DNA from: JAPOXR01 sp965219635
GTDB lineage: Bacteria; Pseudomonadota; Alphaproteobacteria; Rhodobacterales; Rhodobacteraceae
Reading direction: 5' to 3'
Length of the DNA stretch: 64,000 bases
Assembly: GCA_965219635.1 (NCBI GenBank)
Contig: OZ244783.1
Span: 3,658,001 to 3,722,000, forward strand
Each line of letters opens with the position of its first letter. Within the stretch, counting starts at the first letter, position 1. A program made the translations under genes and the position numbers. The notes below the pieces were generated by a model. The model did no database searches and was not told the DNA's origin. It was given only the letters and a program-made list of their open reading frames with translations. This document shows, in pieces, positions 17,276 through 26,605 of this stretch.

Positions 17276-18292
17276 ATGGCTGACCATCAAATCTCGTGGG
17301 ACCGGGGTGTTGCAGATATCCAGTTACTGGGCGGCATGCTTGGCCCGGCCGGATTCCGGTTGCAGGACGGCAGGACTGTGCAGCCATTCGCAATTGCACC
17401 TTGGGCGGATGACAGTTCTCCAGAACACCGGGACTTGCCCGGAATCCTGAAGCGGCTGAGAGGTGAATGGCCCTGCGTGCCATTTGGCGCTCCAAGCGCT
17501 CCCTCAGGCCTTCCGGAGTCATGGCGACCGGCGGTGCCATCCCCGGTTGGTTCAGACTTTCACGGGCACAGTTCCAACAATGAGTGGAAGGTCGTCGAGG
17601 AGGGCAAGGGCTGGATCGAGATCGAGTCGGAATATCCCGATGACCATCCTATCCGCCGCCTTGTCCGCCGGATTGCAGGGAGGGCTGGCGAAGCGCGCCT
17701 CGACATGACCCTTATCATTGAGGCCAGGAGTGCGGTTCGGACGCCCATAGCTCTCCATCCGGTCTTCCGGCTCCCGGCCAAGCCTGGTGGCGCGAGGATT
17801 TCCCTTGGCGGGAATTCGGGCGGGCGTGTCTTTCCGATGCCGGTTGAACCGGGAGTTTCAAGGCTGGTTCCCGACGCGTCGTTTGCTTCGCTTGAGCATG
17901 TCCCCGCACATCTGCACAGCATTGATCTGTCGCGGCTGCCCTTGCCATTCGACACCGAAGAACTGGTGCAGGTTACCGCAGTGAATGGCCGGGTGGAGTT
18001 GGCAAACGAGGTTGAGAACTATCGGGTCGTACTGAAGTTCGATCCCGCTGTCTTCCCGTCGGTACTGTTGTGGGTGTCGAACCGGGGGCGGACCGCATAC
18101 CCATGGAATGGTCGGTTTGTTGCGGTCGGGATCGAGCCGCTGCGCGGCGCGTTTGATCTCGGGCCGGATGTCGGAAATGACGACCGCAATCCACTGGCCG
18201 CTGCCGGATATCCCACCACGCTGATACTGCAGGCAGGCCAGTCGTTTTCGACTTCCTACTCCATAGGGATTGAGGATGCTGGTGGCGGATGA
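17276..18292 (+). CDS. Aldose 1-epimerase (mutarotase-like) family protein
   Basis: A 338-residue protein resembling the galactose-mutarotase-like beta-sandwich family. It shows the H-G-H-S-S-N-N-E-W region, I-A-L-H-P-V-F-R-L-P (candidate catalytic His), and late V-A-V-G-I-E-P with a Glu where mutarotases place the general base. ATG 17276 has AAGG about 9 bases upstream; an in-frame TTG at 17267 follows a stronger GAGGAGG and cannot be excluded. It would interconvert anomers of the imported sugar or bind it. Family membership is clear only at the fold level. Confidence 0.7.
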   Translation: MADHQISWDRGVADIQLLGGMLGPAGFRLQDGRTVQPFAIAPWADDSSPEHRDLPGILKRLRGEWPCVPFGAPSAPSGLPESWRPAVPSPVGSDFHGHSSNNEWKVVEEGKGWIEIESEYPDDHPIRRLVRRIAGRAGEARLDMTLIIEARSAVRTPIALHPVFRLPAKPGGARISLGGNSGGRVFPMPVEPGVSRLVPDASFASLEHVPAHLHSIDLSRLPLPFDTEELVQVTAVNGRVELANEVENYRVVLKFDPAVFPSVLLWVSNRGRTAYPWNGRFVAVGIEPLRGAFDLGPDVGNDDRNPLAAAGYPTTLILQAGQSFSTSYSIGIEDAGGG

Positions 18293-18422
18293 GTTGCCGC
18301 ACTCGGTGCAGTTCAACCAGCGGTTCCTCCGGATTAATGTGAGCAGAAGAGCAGATCCCGCGAAGCCCACAGAGCTATTGGAAATGCCGGCGCCGGAGTT
18401 GCCGCAGGATTTCCAAAAATGA
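18276..18422 (+). CDS. Possible small ORF coupling the mutarotase and glycosidase genes
   Basis: A 48-codon frame with ATG inside the mutarotase 3' end and a stop overlapping the next ATG (ATGA). Its third codon positions are mostly G or C, like its neighbours, and the stop-start overlap matches the style of this operon. No family is recognised. It may be a small protein, a remnant or just a coupling frame. Confidence 0.3.
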   Translation: MLVADELPHSVQFNQRFLRINVSRRADPAKPTELLEMPAPELPQDFQK

Positions 18423-20830
18423 GTTCAGGTGCGGTTCGACCCATCCGCAGGCTCCTGATCCTGACCCAGACGCACACGGATATGGGCTACACGGATCATG
18501 CGGATGCGCTCAGGTATCACCACCGCGACATCATGGATGAGGTGCTGGAGCTTTGCGAGGCCACGGAATCGGCGCCCCGTGGAGCGCAGTTCCGCTGGAC
18601 CTGCGAGGTTACTTCGACAACGCTCGACTATCTGCGCAGTACGACCAGCAGGAACGTGGACCGTTTCCTCCGATTGCACCGCGATGACCGTATGGCAGTT
18701 GCGGCAATGCGCCACCATTGGACGCCTTTGGTTTCGCCGCTATTGGCGGTGCACACCCTCAAGGATGTTGATGCACTCCGTAACGAATTCGGCATTGGCG
18801 TCAGGTCGGCGATGCAGTGCGACGTTAACGGGCTGGCATGGTTCTGGATCGGACTCCTTCGCCAAAGGGGCGTGAACTTCCTGATGATGCAGCAGAATCC
18901 ACATCGCGGCTATTGGGGTTGCCGGGTGCCTTCCGCATGGAATTGGCAGGATCGTGACGGAACGGAACTCCTGGTCTTTCAGGCAGAGCATTACGGCATG
19001 GGAGGTTCATACCTTCTGTTGTCCCACTCTGGTCGGCAAGAGACGGCTGACCTGCTCAACATACTGGACCGTCACAGCAAGAGTCCGGTCTGGCCATTTG
19101 ATTTCTCAGTACTGACCGTGACCAACAGGGCAAACGGCGACAATGTCTTTCCTGATCGCGGCCTGTCCAGGGCTGTTGCCGACTGGAACGCGGAGAATGA
19201 GCTTCAGATGGAAATCGTAACGCTCGACCAGTTGAACGGCTTGTTCCAGAAGCAAGCACAGCTGCTTCCCAGCTATTCTGGCGACTGGGTGGACAGCTGG
19301 TGCGACGGCGAGGCCTCAACTCCGCTGGAAACCGCGGTTGCGAGGGCTGCTGAACGGCTTCTTCAGGCAATTGAGGCAGTTGGCGGAACATCCGATCCGG
19401 CGTTTGCGGAATACATCGACTCTCTTGCCCTCTATGATGAACACACTTGGGGTGCGCACTGTTCGGCGAGTGCGCCCGGCAGTCCATTCACCATCATGCA
19501 AAGGACTCACAAGTCCTGCCTTGCCCACCGGGCCCATGCTCTCGGGTTGCGGATCCTGGCAAAGGCATCACGCAAACAGGTACCGGAACATGCCGGACCT
19601 GTTGAGGGCGATCCCGGCTTTGGCGCCGTGTCCGACGATGAAACCGGCCCTGACCAGCATGGCTACCTCGTTGCCAACCCCGCCGGTGTGCCGCTGGAAG
19701 TTGACTGGCCGGTACCATTCGACAGGGGCGCAGGTCCGCAGATTTGCGTGCCGCAATTCTGCGGGACCGATCACTACTTGCCGGGATTTGGGGAGGACGG
19801 CTGGACCGACAGGCTGCAGAATGGCACGCCGGATGGCAACCATAGAATCCGGGTTTCACTGCCTCCGGGCGGGGTATCGATTGTCCGCCCTGTGTGCGCC
19901 AGCAAGGGAGGGTTGGCAGCCGGGGAAGGATGGGCAGAATCCCCGCTTGCCCGCTTGGAGTTGTGTCCGGAGACTGGTGGCATCCGGCTTTGGCGCGATC
20001 ATGCCTCGGAACGGGTCATCCTGGGTGAGCCGACCCTGTTTCCGACAGTGCAACTGCTCAAATGCGAGTATTCGAGGCGTGACATCTTCCGTGCGCCGTA
20101 CTGGGAGCGGTCTGAGGAACCAATGGGTTGGAACGCCGCCAACCTGTTCCAGGATGACGGGTTCCGTGTTGAATTCACGCAGGGCAGGGTGGATGCCGCT
20201 GGTGCCCATGCCGGTGTGGAGATCCGGTTCGACTGCGGCATCGCGATTTCGGCTTGCTGGTCGGTATCGGCCGTTTCACCATGGCTACGCCTTGTGGCGG
20301 CCCAGCGGGTAGCCAGCGTTAGCCAGGCACTGTCGATATTCTGGCCGGTTCAGGCGGCGGAATTCGATCAGCGTATGCTGGTTGATACAGGAAAGGGCTT
20401 GATCGACCCGGCCATGGATCATGTTCCATCATCCTGCTTGCGTTGGCTGTCCATGCAGTCCGGCTTGGCGTTGGAGGGGAGAAACGGAACGATTGCAATG
20501 GCGTCTCCAGACGCCCCGCTGTTCCAACCGGGCGGTCCTTCGTCAAGCGAACCGCACCTGCAACCGGCAACCGGCAAAAGAGGGTGTTTCTGGACGGTGA
20601 ATACACACTGGGACACGAACTTTCCTTCGAGGATAATCGACGATGCCCCGTTTCGGTTGACCCTTGGCCTTGTGCCTGAAGGCAATGACCCGGAACGTAT
20701 GCTGGCAGAAATGTCTGCAGTTCCGGTGATTGTGCGCGTTCCGCGCGGGCCAGAGGGGTCCGTTGCACGGTATTGGCCACAACAGGAAATGCCCAATAAT
20801 CGTCACCGGGTATCGGATCGGGCCTGCTGA
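18419..20830 (+). CDS. Glycoside hydrolase family 38-like protein
   Basis: An 803-residue protein whose N-terminal domain matches GH38-type alpha-mannosidases: metal ligands H19-x-D21 in T-H-T-D-M-G-Y, the putative nucleophile D135 in CDVNG, and the second His cluster Y-D-E-H-T-W-G-A-H (H342, H347). C-terminal beta-rich domains follow, with a mannosidase-like P-W-L-R-L segment near residue 620. No signal peptide, so it should act on imported sugar conjugates in the cytoplasm. The motif context differs from classical alpha-mannosidases, so the glycosidic specificity is open. It belongs to the same plus-strand island as the sugar ABC importer. Confidence 0.75.
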   Translation: MSSGAVRPIRRLLILTQTHTDMGYTDHADALRYHHRDIMDEVLELCEATESAPRGAQFRWTCEVTSTTLDYLRSTTSRNVDRFLRLHRDDRMAVAAMRHHWTPLVSPLLAVHTLKDVDALRNEFGIGVRSAMQCDVNGLAWFWIGLLRQRGVNFLMMQQNPHRGYWGCRVPSAWNWQDRDGTELLVFQAEHYGMGGSYLLLSHSGRQETADLLNILDRHSKSPVWPFDFSVLTVTNRANGDNVFPDRGLSRAVADWNAENELQMEIVTLDQLNGLFQKQAQLLPSYSGDWVDSWCDGEASTPLETAVARAAERLLQAIEAVGGTSDPAFAEYIDSLALYDEHTWGAHCSASAPGSPFTIMQRTHKSCLAHRAHALGLRILAKASRKQVPEHAGPVEGDPGFGAVSDDETGPDQHGYLVANPAGVPLEVDWPVPFDRGAGPQICVPQFCGTDHYLPGFGEDGWTDRLQNGTPDGNHRIRVSLPPGGVSIVRPVCASKGGLAAGEGWAESPLARLELCPETGGIRLWRDHASERVILGEPTLFPTVQLLKCEYSRRDIFRAPYWERSEEPMGWNAANLFQDDGFRVEFTQGRVDAAGAHAGVEIRFDCGIAISACWSVSAVSPWLRLVAAQRVASVSQALSIFWPVQAAEFDQRMLVDTGKGLIDPAMDHVPSSCLRWLSMQSGLALEGRNGTIAMASPDAPLFQPGGPSSSEPHLQPATGKRGCFWTVNTHWDTNFPSRIIDDAPFRLTLGLVPEGNDPERMLAEMSAVPVIVRVPRGPEGSVARYWPQQEMPNNRHRVSDRAC

Positions 20831-21027
20831 AGTGGATTCGAGTCCTGCTGGAAGTGCATTCTCCGATTGAACGTTGAAACCGCCAGCGCAACGGGGGCGG
20901 GTCGTCAGTCTCCATTCAGGCCGGGAACAGCAGTATAACCCCGATCCATCCGATCCATTTCCGCAATCAATTGTTGCGTTGGCAGCCGTACAAGTAGGGT
21001 CCGGCAATCAACTTTAGAGTTCTTCCA

Positions 21028-21924
21028 ATGCCAGCTCCATCATCCGTAACCACACTTGGCACCGCAGGTGGCCCAATGCAGAATCCACTGCGTTGGCAGC
21101 CTTCACACCTGCTCATGCACGGGGCCATGCCCATCCTTGTCGACTGTGGTGAGGGCGCAATGGGTCAACTTGTCAGAGCAGGGGTTGAATTCAGGGATGT
21201 AGATCATCTCTTTCTCACGCATCACCACTTTGATCATATCGGAAGTCTATTCGCTTGCCTGGGTCTCAACATGATGATCCAGAGACGCGTTCCACTGAAT
21301 ATCTATGGTCCGGCTGGGACCAAAGCGATTGTCGATGGCCTGTGTGATGCCTGTGATGTCCCAAATGCCATCGGTTACGGAGTTCCAGGCCAGCAACTGC
21401 CGCACCCTCGCGACTTTACGAACGTACAGGAGATTTCCCCTGGCGACGAAGTTGAACTTGGCGGCCTGAGAGTTTCCTGCTGCGAGAATACCCACTATCG
21501 GGACGAAGACGAGTTTGGCACTGAAGGGTACATTTCGCTGTCCCTGCGCTTTGACATGCCGGATCGCAGCATTGTTCTCACCGGCGATACCGGTCCCTGC
21601 CGGGCGCTGGAGGCGCTCGCACGGGGGGCAGACCTCATGATCGGCGAACTCATGGACATTGACATAACCATGCAGAGGGTTCGGGCCCGCAATCCAGAGG
21701 TTCCGGATGAGCGCCTTCAGATGATCGGCAAACACTTGTCGAAGCACCATATCGGCGCCGAGGAACTTGGCCAGTTGGCCGAACGGGCCGGTGTAAAGGA
21801 AGTCGTTGCCGTGCATCTTGCACCCGGTATCGCGACACCTGACACGGCAGGAAAGTATGTCGAAAGGGTGAGAGCAGTCTACTCCGGCAGATTTTCCATC
21901 GGCAAGGATCTGGCTGTGTACTGA
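21028..21924 (+). CDS. Metallo-beta-lactamase fold hydrolase (RNase Z-like)
   Basis: A 298-residue MBL-fold protein with T-H-H-H-F-D-H-I-G (HxHxDH metal site), an early D-C-G-E-G strand, later T-G-D-T-G (metal Asp) and V-H-L-A-P near the C-terminus. The arrangement is that of the RNase Z/arylsulfatase-like branch. Given its place at the end of a sugar-acid island it may hydrolyse a lactone or sulfate ester. RNA processing is less likely, because the tRNase Z exosite arm is not seen. It is separated from the glycosidase by 197 bases, so it may have its own promoter. Confidence 0.8.
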   Translation: MPAPSSVTTLGTAGGPMQNPLRWQPSHLLMHGAMPILVDCGEGAMGQLVRAGVEFRDVDHLFLTHHHFDHIGSLFACLGLNMMIQRRVPLNIYGPAGTKAIVDGLCDACDVPNAIGYGVPGQQLPHPRDFTNVQEISPGDEVELGGLRVSCCENTHYRDEDEFGTEGYISLSLRFDMPDRSIVLTGDTGPCRALEALARGADLMIGELMDIDITMQRVRARNPEVPDERLQMIGKHLSKHHIGAEELGQLAERAGVKEVVAVHLAPGIATPDTAGKYVERVRAVYSGRFSIGKDLAVY

Positions 21925-21950
21925 ATGCGGGACGATTGCCGGTCATGAAG

Positions 21951-21975
21951 GCACCCGCCTCTGACGGGCGGATGC
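21951..21975. terminator. Convergent hairpin (candidate bidirectional terminator)
   Basis: Imperfect inverted repeat with arms GCA-c-CCGCC and GGCGG-a-TGC around a 7-base loop, placed between the stop of the MBL gene and the stop of the minus-strand spondin-like gene. It lacks a long T-run, so termination is an inference from position. Confidence 0.45.
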
Positions 21976-21999
21976 CGGTTTGCCTGATACCGCCTCTTG

Positions 22000-22524
22000 T
22001 CAGTTGCGGGTGATCACAACCTTTACGGCGTTTTCCTCAACGAGAGTGATCTCCCCGGTGCCTTCGAAATGGCCGATATCGTAGCGATGCAGCATGAGCG
22101 TGCCGCCGCCCATGGCAATGTCCCACACACCGCTGATCACGCTGTCGGTTTCCTCACCGTAGTCGCCCTTGGCATAGAAACGGAGTGTGCTTGCCTCGAT
22201 ATACATGTCGGCCGAGGCGGTCTCGCCTCCGTCAATCAATACGCCTGGAGGACCGGAAGTGCCAAGAACCGGGCCCGCTACCGCCATCGGCATGGTTCCG
22301 TTCATCGGCCGGGGATCACCGGTGAGTATGGTGTTTGTGAAGGCTTCTGAAAGTTTGCCTCCATCAAACATTGTTGGATTAGCGCGCACGGCGTCCACGA
22401 CAATGAGCGGTGCCATGATGTCGCCCGGGTCCATCATGTTGGTGACCGTGATGTTATAATCTTGTGCGGAGCTCATGGAACCGGCAAGCATCGCCAAGAC
22501 AGCCGCCATCAATAGTGATTTCAT
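22000..22524 (-). CDS. Secreted spondin-domain-like protein
   Basis: A 174-residue protein with a Sec signal peptide (K-S-L-L-M-A-A-V-L-A-M-L-A, cleavage near residue 20). The mature part begins Y-N-I-T-V-T-N and continues with a P-L-I-V-V-D-A region and a G-G-x-L-S-E block, a pattern seen in bacterial spondin_N-domain proteins. Such proteins are exported and of unknown function, often in marine bacteria. It stands alone, divergent from the TRAP binding-protein gene. The family call is moderate. Confidence 0.55.
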   Translation of the reverse strand: MKSLLMAAVLAMLAGSMSSAQDYNITVTNMMDPGDIMAPLIVVDAVRANPTMFDGGKLSEAFTNTILTGDPRPMNGTMPMAVAGPVLGTSGPPGVLIDGGETASADMYIEASTLRFYAKGDYGEETDSVISGVWDIAMGGGTLMLHRYDIGHFEGTGEITLVEENAVKVVITRN

Positions 22525-22683
22525 TTCAGTTCTCCCATTAGTCTTGCGATGCTCGTCAGAACGCTTCGCTGTCTAGCGGATCCAACCGAACACCCGGCGC
22601 GAGCATATTGGGGCCTTGGGCATTCATGAAACAAAATCGCAAAATAAATGGAATTGAGCCGATCAATGAGTTGGGTCCGGCAG

Positions 22684-22712
22684 GCCATTCATGGCATTCA
22701 GGTCATGAATGC
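22684..22712. promoter_or_regulatory. Adjacent inverted repeats upstream of the TRAP binding-protein gene
   Basis: Two neighbouring dyads: GCCAT-tc-ATGGC (22684-22695) and GCATTCA-ggtca-TGAATGC (22694-22712), about 100 bases before the start at 22809. Their position in a 284-bp divergent region suggests an operator, but no regulator gene is adjacent. Confidence 0.4.
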
Positions 22713-22808
22713 AGGGGATTGATTGAATCAAATTTCGGAACACTATCCCTTCGGGTAGACTCTGGTGCGAGGCACTAGGCCGCTCAACACCTGAAATGGG
22801 AGGATCAT

Positions 22809-23825
22809 ATGCGCAAGTCATTGACAGTAATGGCGCTTGCAGCAATGGCAACCGCACCGCTGCCGGGCGCAGCAGAGGAAAGCCTGATGTTTGGCACCGG
22901 CAATGTGCCCGTTCATCCGATCAATGAGAGGATAATGACCCCTTGGGCCGAGAAGCTCAATGCCGATGGCGGTGATGCGTTGGAGATCAAGATCCGGCAC
23001 GGTCAGATGCTGGTGAATTCGGGCAACTATGTGGATCGCATCACTGACGATGTCGTGCAGATCGCATGGGGCATGCTGGTCTTCAACCCAGGCCGTTTCC
23101 CAAGATCCCTGGTTTCAACGGTTCCATTCATCGAAGGCTCGGCAGAAGCCGGAGCAGTCGCATTCTGCCGGCTGTATGAAGCAGGCGCCTTCGGTGATGA
23201 ATTCGATGAGTTCGTCCCGTTGTTCTTTCTTCCTTTCCCGCAATCCTCAATCCACTTGAACGGATCGCCGATCACCAGGATGGAGGACCTTGAGGGCAAG
23301 AAGATCATGGTCGGAAGCCCAATTGCATCGGGCATCGTCTCTGCATACGGCGGCACTCCGCTATCGATCAATCTACCAGATCACTATCAGTCGCTGCAAC
23401 GCGGCACGGCAGATGGCAACTTCATGACCTTTACTGCCATTCCGGCATTCCGGCTTGACGAGGTGACGACCGATCATCTCACTGTACCTCTTGGCGGCGC
23501 CACCGGCATGGTTTTCATGACCCGTGCCCGCTACGATGCTCTCTCCGATGAGGCGAAAGCGGCCATAGACGCAAATTCGGGTTGTGAAGTTTCGCGAGAG
23601 ATGGGCGCCAGAGTGGATCAGTGGGAAGCAGACTCGATGGGTTACGTAAGGGCCCAAGGCGGACACACCATCAATGCGCTGTCCGACGAAGACTTCGCTG
23701 CCATGAAGGACAAGCTCTCAGCACAGATATTCGAAGGCTATACGGGCCGTGTCACCGGTGGCGACATAATTCTCGAAAAGTGGATCGCAGCCATGCAGGA
23801 GGCCGTGGCGGAAACGGGCAGCTGA
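22809..23825 (+). CDS. TRAP transporter substrate-binding protein (DctP type)
   Basis: A 338-residue periplasmic binding protein. It has a Sec signal peptide ending near A-E-E, then the DctP fold with W-A-E-K-L, D-V-V-Q-I-A-W-G, and the conserved M-E-D-L-E-G-K-K-I-M and M-V-F-M-T strands. GGGAGG precedes the ATG. It should bind a carboxylate and hand it to the DctQM permease encoded convergently at 23889-25805. The usual single-operon order is broken here because the two genes face each other. Confidence 0.88.
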   Translation: MRKSLTVMALAAMATAPLPGAAEESLMFGTGNVPVHPINERIMTPWAEKLNADGGDALEIKIRHGQMLVNSGNYVDRITDDVVQIAWGMLVFNPGRFPRSLVSTVPFIEGSAEAGAVAFCRLYEAGAFGDEFDEFVPLFFLPFPQSSIHLNGSPITRMEDLEGKKIMVGSPIASGIVSAYGGTPLSINLPDHYQSLQRGTADGNFMTFTAIPAFRLDEVTTDHLTVPLGGATGMVFMTRARYDALSDEAKAAIDANSGCEVSREMGARVDQWEADSMGYVRAQGGHTINALSDEDFAAMKDKLSAQIFEGYTGRVTGGDIILEKWIAAMQEAVAETGS

Positions 23826-23860
23826 CCCGCAAATACAGCATTTCCAGAATGGATTGCGAG

Positions 23861-23882
23861 ACCAGCGGCATGAGCCGCTGGT
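23861..23882. terminator. Convergent perfect hairpin
   Basis: A perfect 9-bp stem (23861-23869 with 23874-23882) around an ATGA tetraloop, followed by TTTCC on the plus strand. It lies between the stop codons of the TRAP binding protein and the TRAP permease, the place for a bidirectional terminator. Confidence 0.6.
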
Positions 23883-23888
23883 TTCCTG

Positions 23889-25805
23889 TCAGTTCATGGT
23901 TGATGGCAACCAGAGTGACAGAGCCGGGAAAGCGACAATCAGCACAATCTTGACCAGGTCGGCCGAGACAAAGGGCAGGACTCCCCGCATTACGGTAGAC
24001 AACTGAGTGTCAGGATCGATGCTCCTGATGATGAAGAGATTCATCCCGAATGGCGGAGTTATCATGCCGATTTCGACCACGACCAGCATCAGGACTCCCC
24101 AGAACAACAGGTCGTAGCCGAGATCGAGGACGATGGGTGTCACCACGGGTAGCGTGATCACCATGACACCAAAACTGTCCATAACTGATCCCAGAAGCAG
24201 ATAGACGACAATCAGCACGATAAGGACGTAGATCGGTCGCGCGTCAATGCTGGCGATCCAGCCTGCGACCAGGCTTGGGGCGCCACTGAGGTCGATGAAG
24301 AAGGCGAACATCAGGCCGCCGAAGATCAATGCGTAGATCATGGCGACAGTGCCAGTGGTCTGGGAAAAGACATTCAGGATTGTGCTGCGGGTCAAACGCC
24401 CGCGCGCCAGAGCAAGGAAAAAGGCACAGGCCGCACCAACGGCAGCGCTTTCCGTGACCGTGAAGATTCCGGAATAAAGTCCGCCGATGACTACAGCAAA
24501 CATCCCGACGACGGGACTGGCGCCGGCAAATGCGCGCCAGATTTCCTGGCCGGTCGCCTTGTCGGTGGCGGGCGCCGCGTCTGCCTTCAGGCTCACCACA
24601 AGAAAGACGGCCAGGAAATAGAGTGCAACTGCCAGCGCCGCTGGAATCATGGCGGCAATGAAGAGCTTGCCGATGGATTCCTCGGTCAGCAATGCGAACA
24701 GGATGATGACGCCGGACGGTGGCACGAGTGCGCCGAGGGTTCCTCCAGCGGCAACGGTCGCGGTCGACAGGGTTTGTGCATAGCCGAGTTTCTTCATTTC
24801 CGGCAACGCCATGCGTCCAAATGTTGCTGAAGTGACAATCGAGTTGCCTGAGACAGCCCCAAATCCGGCACAGGCTGTAATGGTGGCGTATGCCAGCCCT
24901 CCTCTGAATCTACCGAGCAAGACATGGCCGAGCCGAAAGAGATCGGTGGACACGCCTGCGACTACCGAAAAGGCACCCATGATCAAAAACAATGGAAGTG
25001 TCGCCACTTGGTCGTTGCGCAGAAAACTGGCGGCGTCACCGGCGAAGGTGTTCACAGAGGCAGGTGCTCCGATGATGCTGAGAGAACCGGCAATGCCCAC
25101 GCAGGCGGTAACCGTTGCCAGTGGGAGTTGCGCAAAAACCCCGAGCCAGAGCACGCCGAACGCAATGAGCACCGCCAGGCCAGGCTGCATCATCATGGCG
25201 TTGGCCATTCCATCAAGGTCAATAAGCACCCAACCTCCAAAGCCGGCAATGGAAAGGCAAAGCGCAACGACAAGGCCCACAATGACCGGATGCGACCTGC
25301 CATCTTCCGTTGTTGCCAACGCGCGCCGGGTGTCAGCCCAGACGTTGATGACCTGAACGATCGTGGCAATGGTCATTGATGAGGCGATCGCAAAATACAC
25401 AGGTGATATTGGGAGCATCAGCAACGCCGTAGCCCGTCCCTGATCGGCATATCTTCCAGTCAATCCCCAGAGGCTCCATGCGAGCAGGCCGAAAAACACC
25501 AGCAGCATGACGGAAGCAAAGACACCAAGCCAACCGCGCAGGCGCGGCCCGGTCATGTGTGCGAACAGGTCGACTTTCAGATTTACCCGTTGGGCGGCAC
25601 CGGCGGGCATGGTTGCCGCAACTGCAACAGCGAATGTCAACGACATGATTTCGTTCAGCGCATAGACTGCAGTCCCGAAGAACCAGCGGGCCATGACATC
25701 GACGACAATTGCCAGCGCTCCTGCCAGGATACCCGCAATGGCAATCATAGAAATGACACCGGTGAACTTTCGTGCCCAGGCTTCTGGCCTGGTAGGATTG
25801 TCCAT
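23889..25805 (-). CDS. TRAP transporter fused permease (DctQ-DctM)
   Basis: A 638-residue inner-membrane protein. About the first 160 residues form a DctQ-like four-helix domain (V-D-V-M-A-R-W-F-F-G, L-N-E-I-M motif). The remainder is a DctM-like large permease with many helices and the conserved F-L-x-M-G-A-F, G-x-x-S-G-N-S-I and P-P-S-G-V-I-I motifs. Fused QM permeases are a known TRAP subtype. The ATG at 25805 is preferred over a GTG at 25817. It uses the ion gradient for uptake with the binding protein at 22809. Upstream on the same strand are the cyclase, Rieske and VOC genes, so the imported acid is probably their substrate or precursor. Confidence 0.88.
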   Translation of the reverse strand: MDNPTRPEAWARKFTGVISMIAIAGILAGALAIVVDVMARWFFGTAVYALNEIMSLTFAVAVAATMPAGAAQRVNLKVDLFAHMTGPRLRGWLGVFASVMLLVFFGLLAWSLWGLTGRYADQGRATALLMLPISPVYFAIASSMTIATIVQVINVWADTRRALATTEDGRSHPVIVGLVVALCLSIAGFGGWVLIDLDGMANAMMMQPGLAVLIAFGVLWLGVFAQLPLATVTACVGIAGSLSIIGAPASVNTFAGDAASFLRNDQVATLPLFLIMGAFSVVAGVSTDLFRLGHVLLGRFRGGLAYATITACAGFGAVSGNSIVTSATFGRMALPEMKKLGYAQTLSTATVAAGGTLGALVPPSGVIILFALLTEESIGKLFIAAMIPAALAVALYFLAVFLVVSLKADAAPATDKATGQEIWRAFAGASPVVGMFAVVIGGLYSGIFTVTESAAVGAACAFFLALARGRLTRSTILNVFSQTTGTVAMIYALIFGGLMFAFFIDLSGAPSLVAGWIASIDARPIYVLIVLIVVYLLLGSVMDSFGVMVITLPVVTPIVLDLGYDLLFWGVLMLVVVEIGMITPPFGMNLFIIRSIDPDTQLSTVMRGVLPFVSADLVKIVLIVAFPALSLWLPSTMN

Positions 25806-25828
25806 GGAGATACTCACGCTTTGAACTG

Positions 25829-26605
25829 TCAGCCCGTTTCAAGGATGGCGACCGGCCGGCACCAACCGGCGGACCCTCCTTCGACCTTTACGGGCAGTGC
25901 GATGACTTCAAATCCATGCCCAGGCAGTTGCTCAAGGTTTGCGAGCTTTTCGATGTGACAATAGACCGTGTCTGCTCCGGCCTTGTGCCCCTCCCAGAAT
26001 ATCGACCAGTCACCCGTTTTCCTTGCCATTTCAGCCTGACCCATGAGTGGGGGATCCCAACTCCACGCGTCAGTTCCGCAAACGCGTATGCCGCGTTCTG
26101 TCAGAAAGAGAGTTGCCTCGCGACCCATTCCGCAGCCGGATGCGACATAGTCGGGCTTGCCATAACGGACGCCTGCAGCAGTATTCACCAGAACAATATC
26201 GCCAGGCTTGAGTCCGTGGCCGATACGCCGGAGTTCCTCCTCGACTTCCAGAGCACTGATCGTGTGTCCGTCCGGGCGGTCGCGAAAATCAAGCTTTACG
26301 CCCGGGCCAAAGCACCACTCCAGCGGGATTTCATCGATGGTTATCGCCCGTTCACCGCCATTCATTGTCGGGTGATAGTGCCACGGCGCATCCATGTGTG
26401 TGCCGTTATGGGTAGTCATGACACAACGTTCCACTGCCGGTCCGGCTTGATCGCGCAGTGCGCCCTCAGGCACTCCGAATATTGCGGAGAACTCCCTTGC
26501 TCCCTCACGATGATCCACATGGGCAATTTGCGGACCCAGGCCAGGCGGGTCCGAGGCAATCTTGTCCGTGAGGGCAACTGACAGGTCAATGATTTTTCTG
26601 GGCAT
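25829..26605 (-). CDS. Cyclase family protein (kynurenine formamidase-like)
   Basis: A 258-residue metal-dependent hydrolase/cyclase-fold protein. The zinc-binding motif H-N-G-T-H-M-D-A-P-W-H is present, with I-D-L-S near the start and A-L-P-V-K-V at the C-terminus. The family includes KynB and several enzymes of unknown substrate in aromatic and isatin-type catabolism. It overlaps the Rieske gene by 20 bases upstream and is followed by the TRAP permease, so it works in the same uptake-catabolism unit. Confidence 0.8.
   Translation of the reverse strand: MPRKIIDLSVALTDKIASDPPGLGPQIAHVDHREGAREFSAIFGVPEGALRDQAGPAVERCVMTTHNGTHMDAPWHYHPTMNGGERAITIDEIPLEWCFGPGVKLDFRDRPDGHTISALEVEEELRRIGHGLKPGDIVLVNTAAGVRYGKPDYVASGCGMGREATLFLTERGIRVCGTDAWSWDPPLMGQAEMARKTGDWSIFWEGHKAGADTVYCHIEKLANLEQLPGHGFEVIALPVKVEGGSAGWCRPVAILETG

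Noticed and set aside
19338..20312. 324-codon plus-strand frame
   Set aside because: Lies in another frame within the GH38-like gene, Arg/Cys/Ser rich and off-family.
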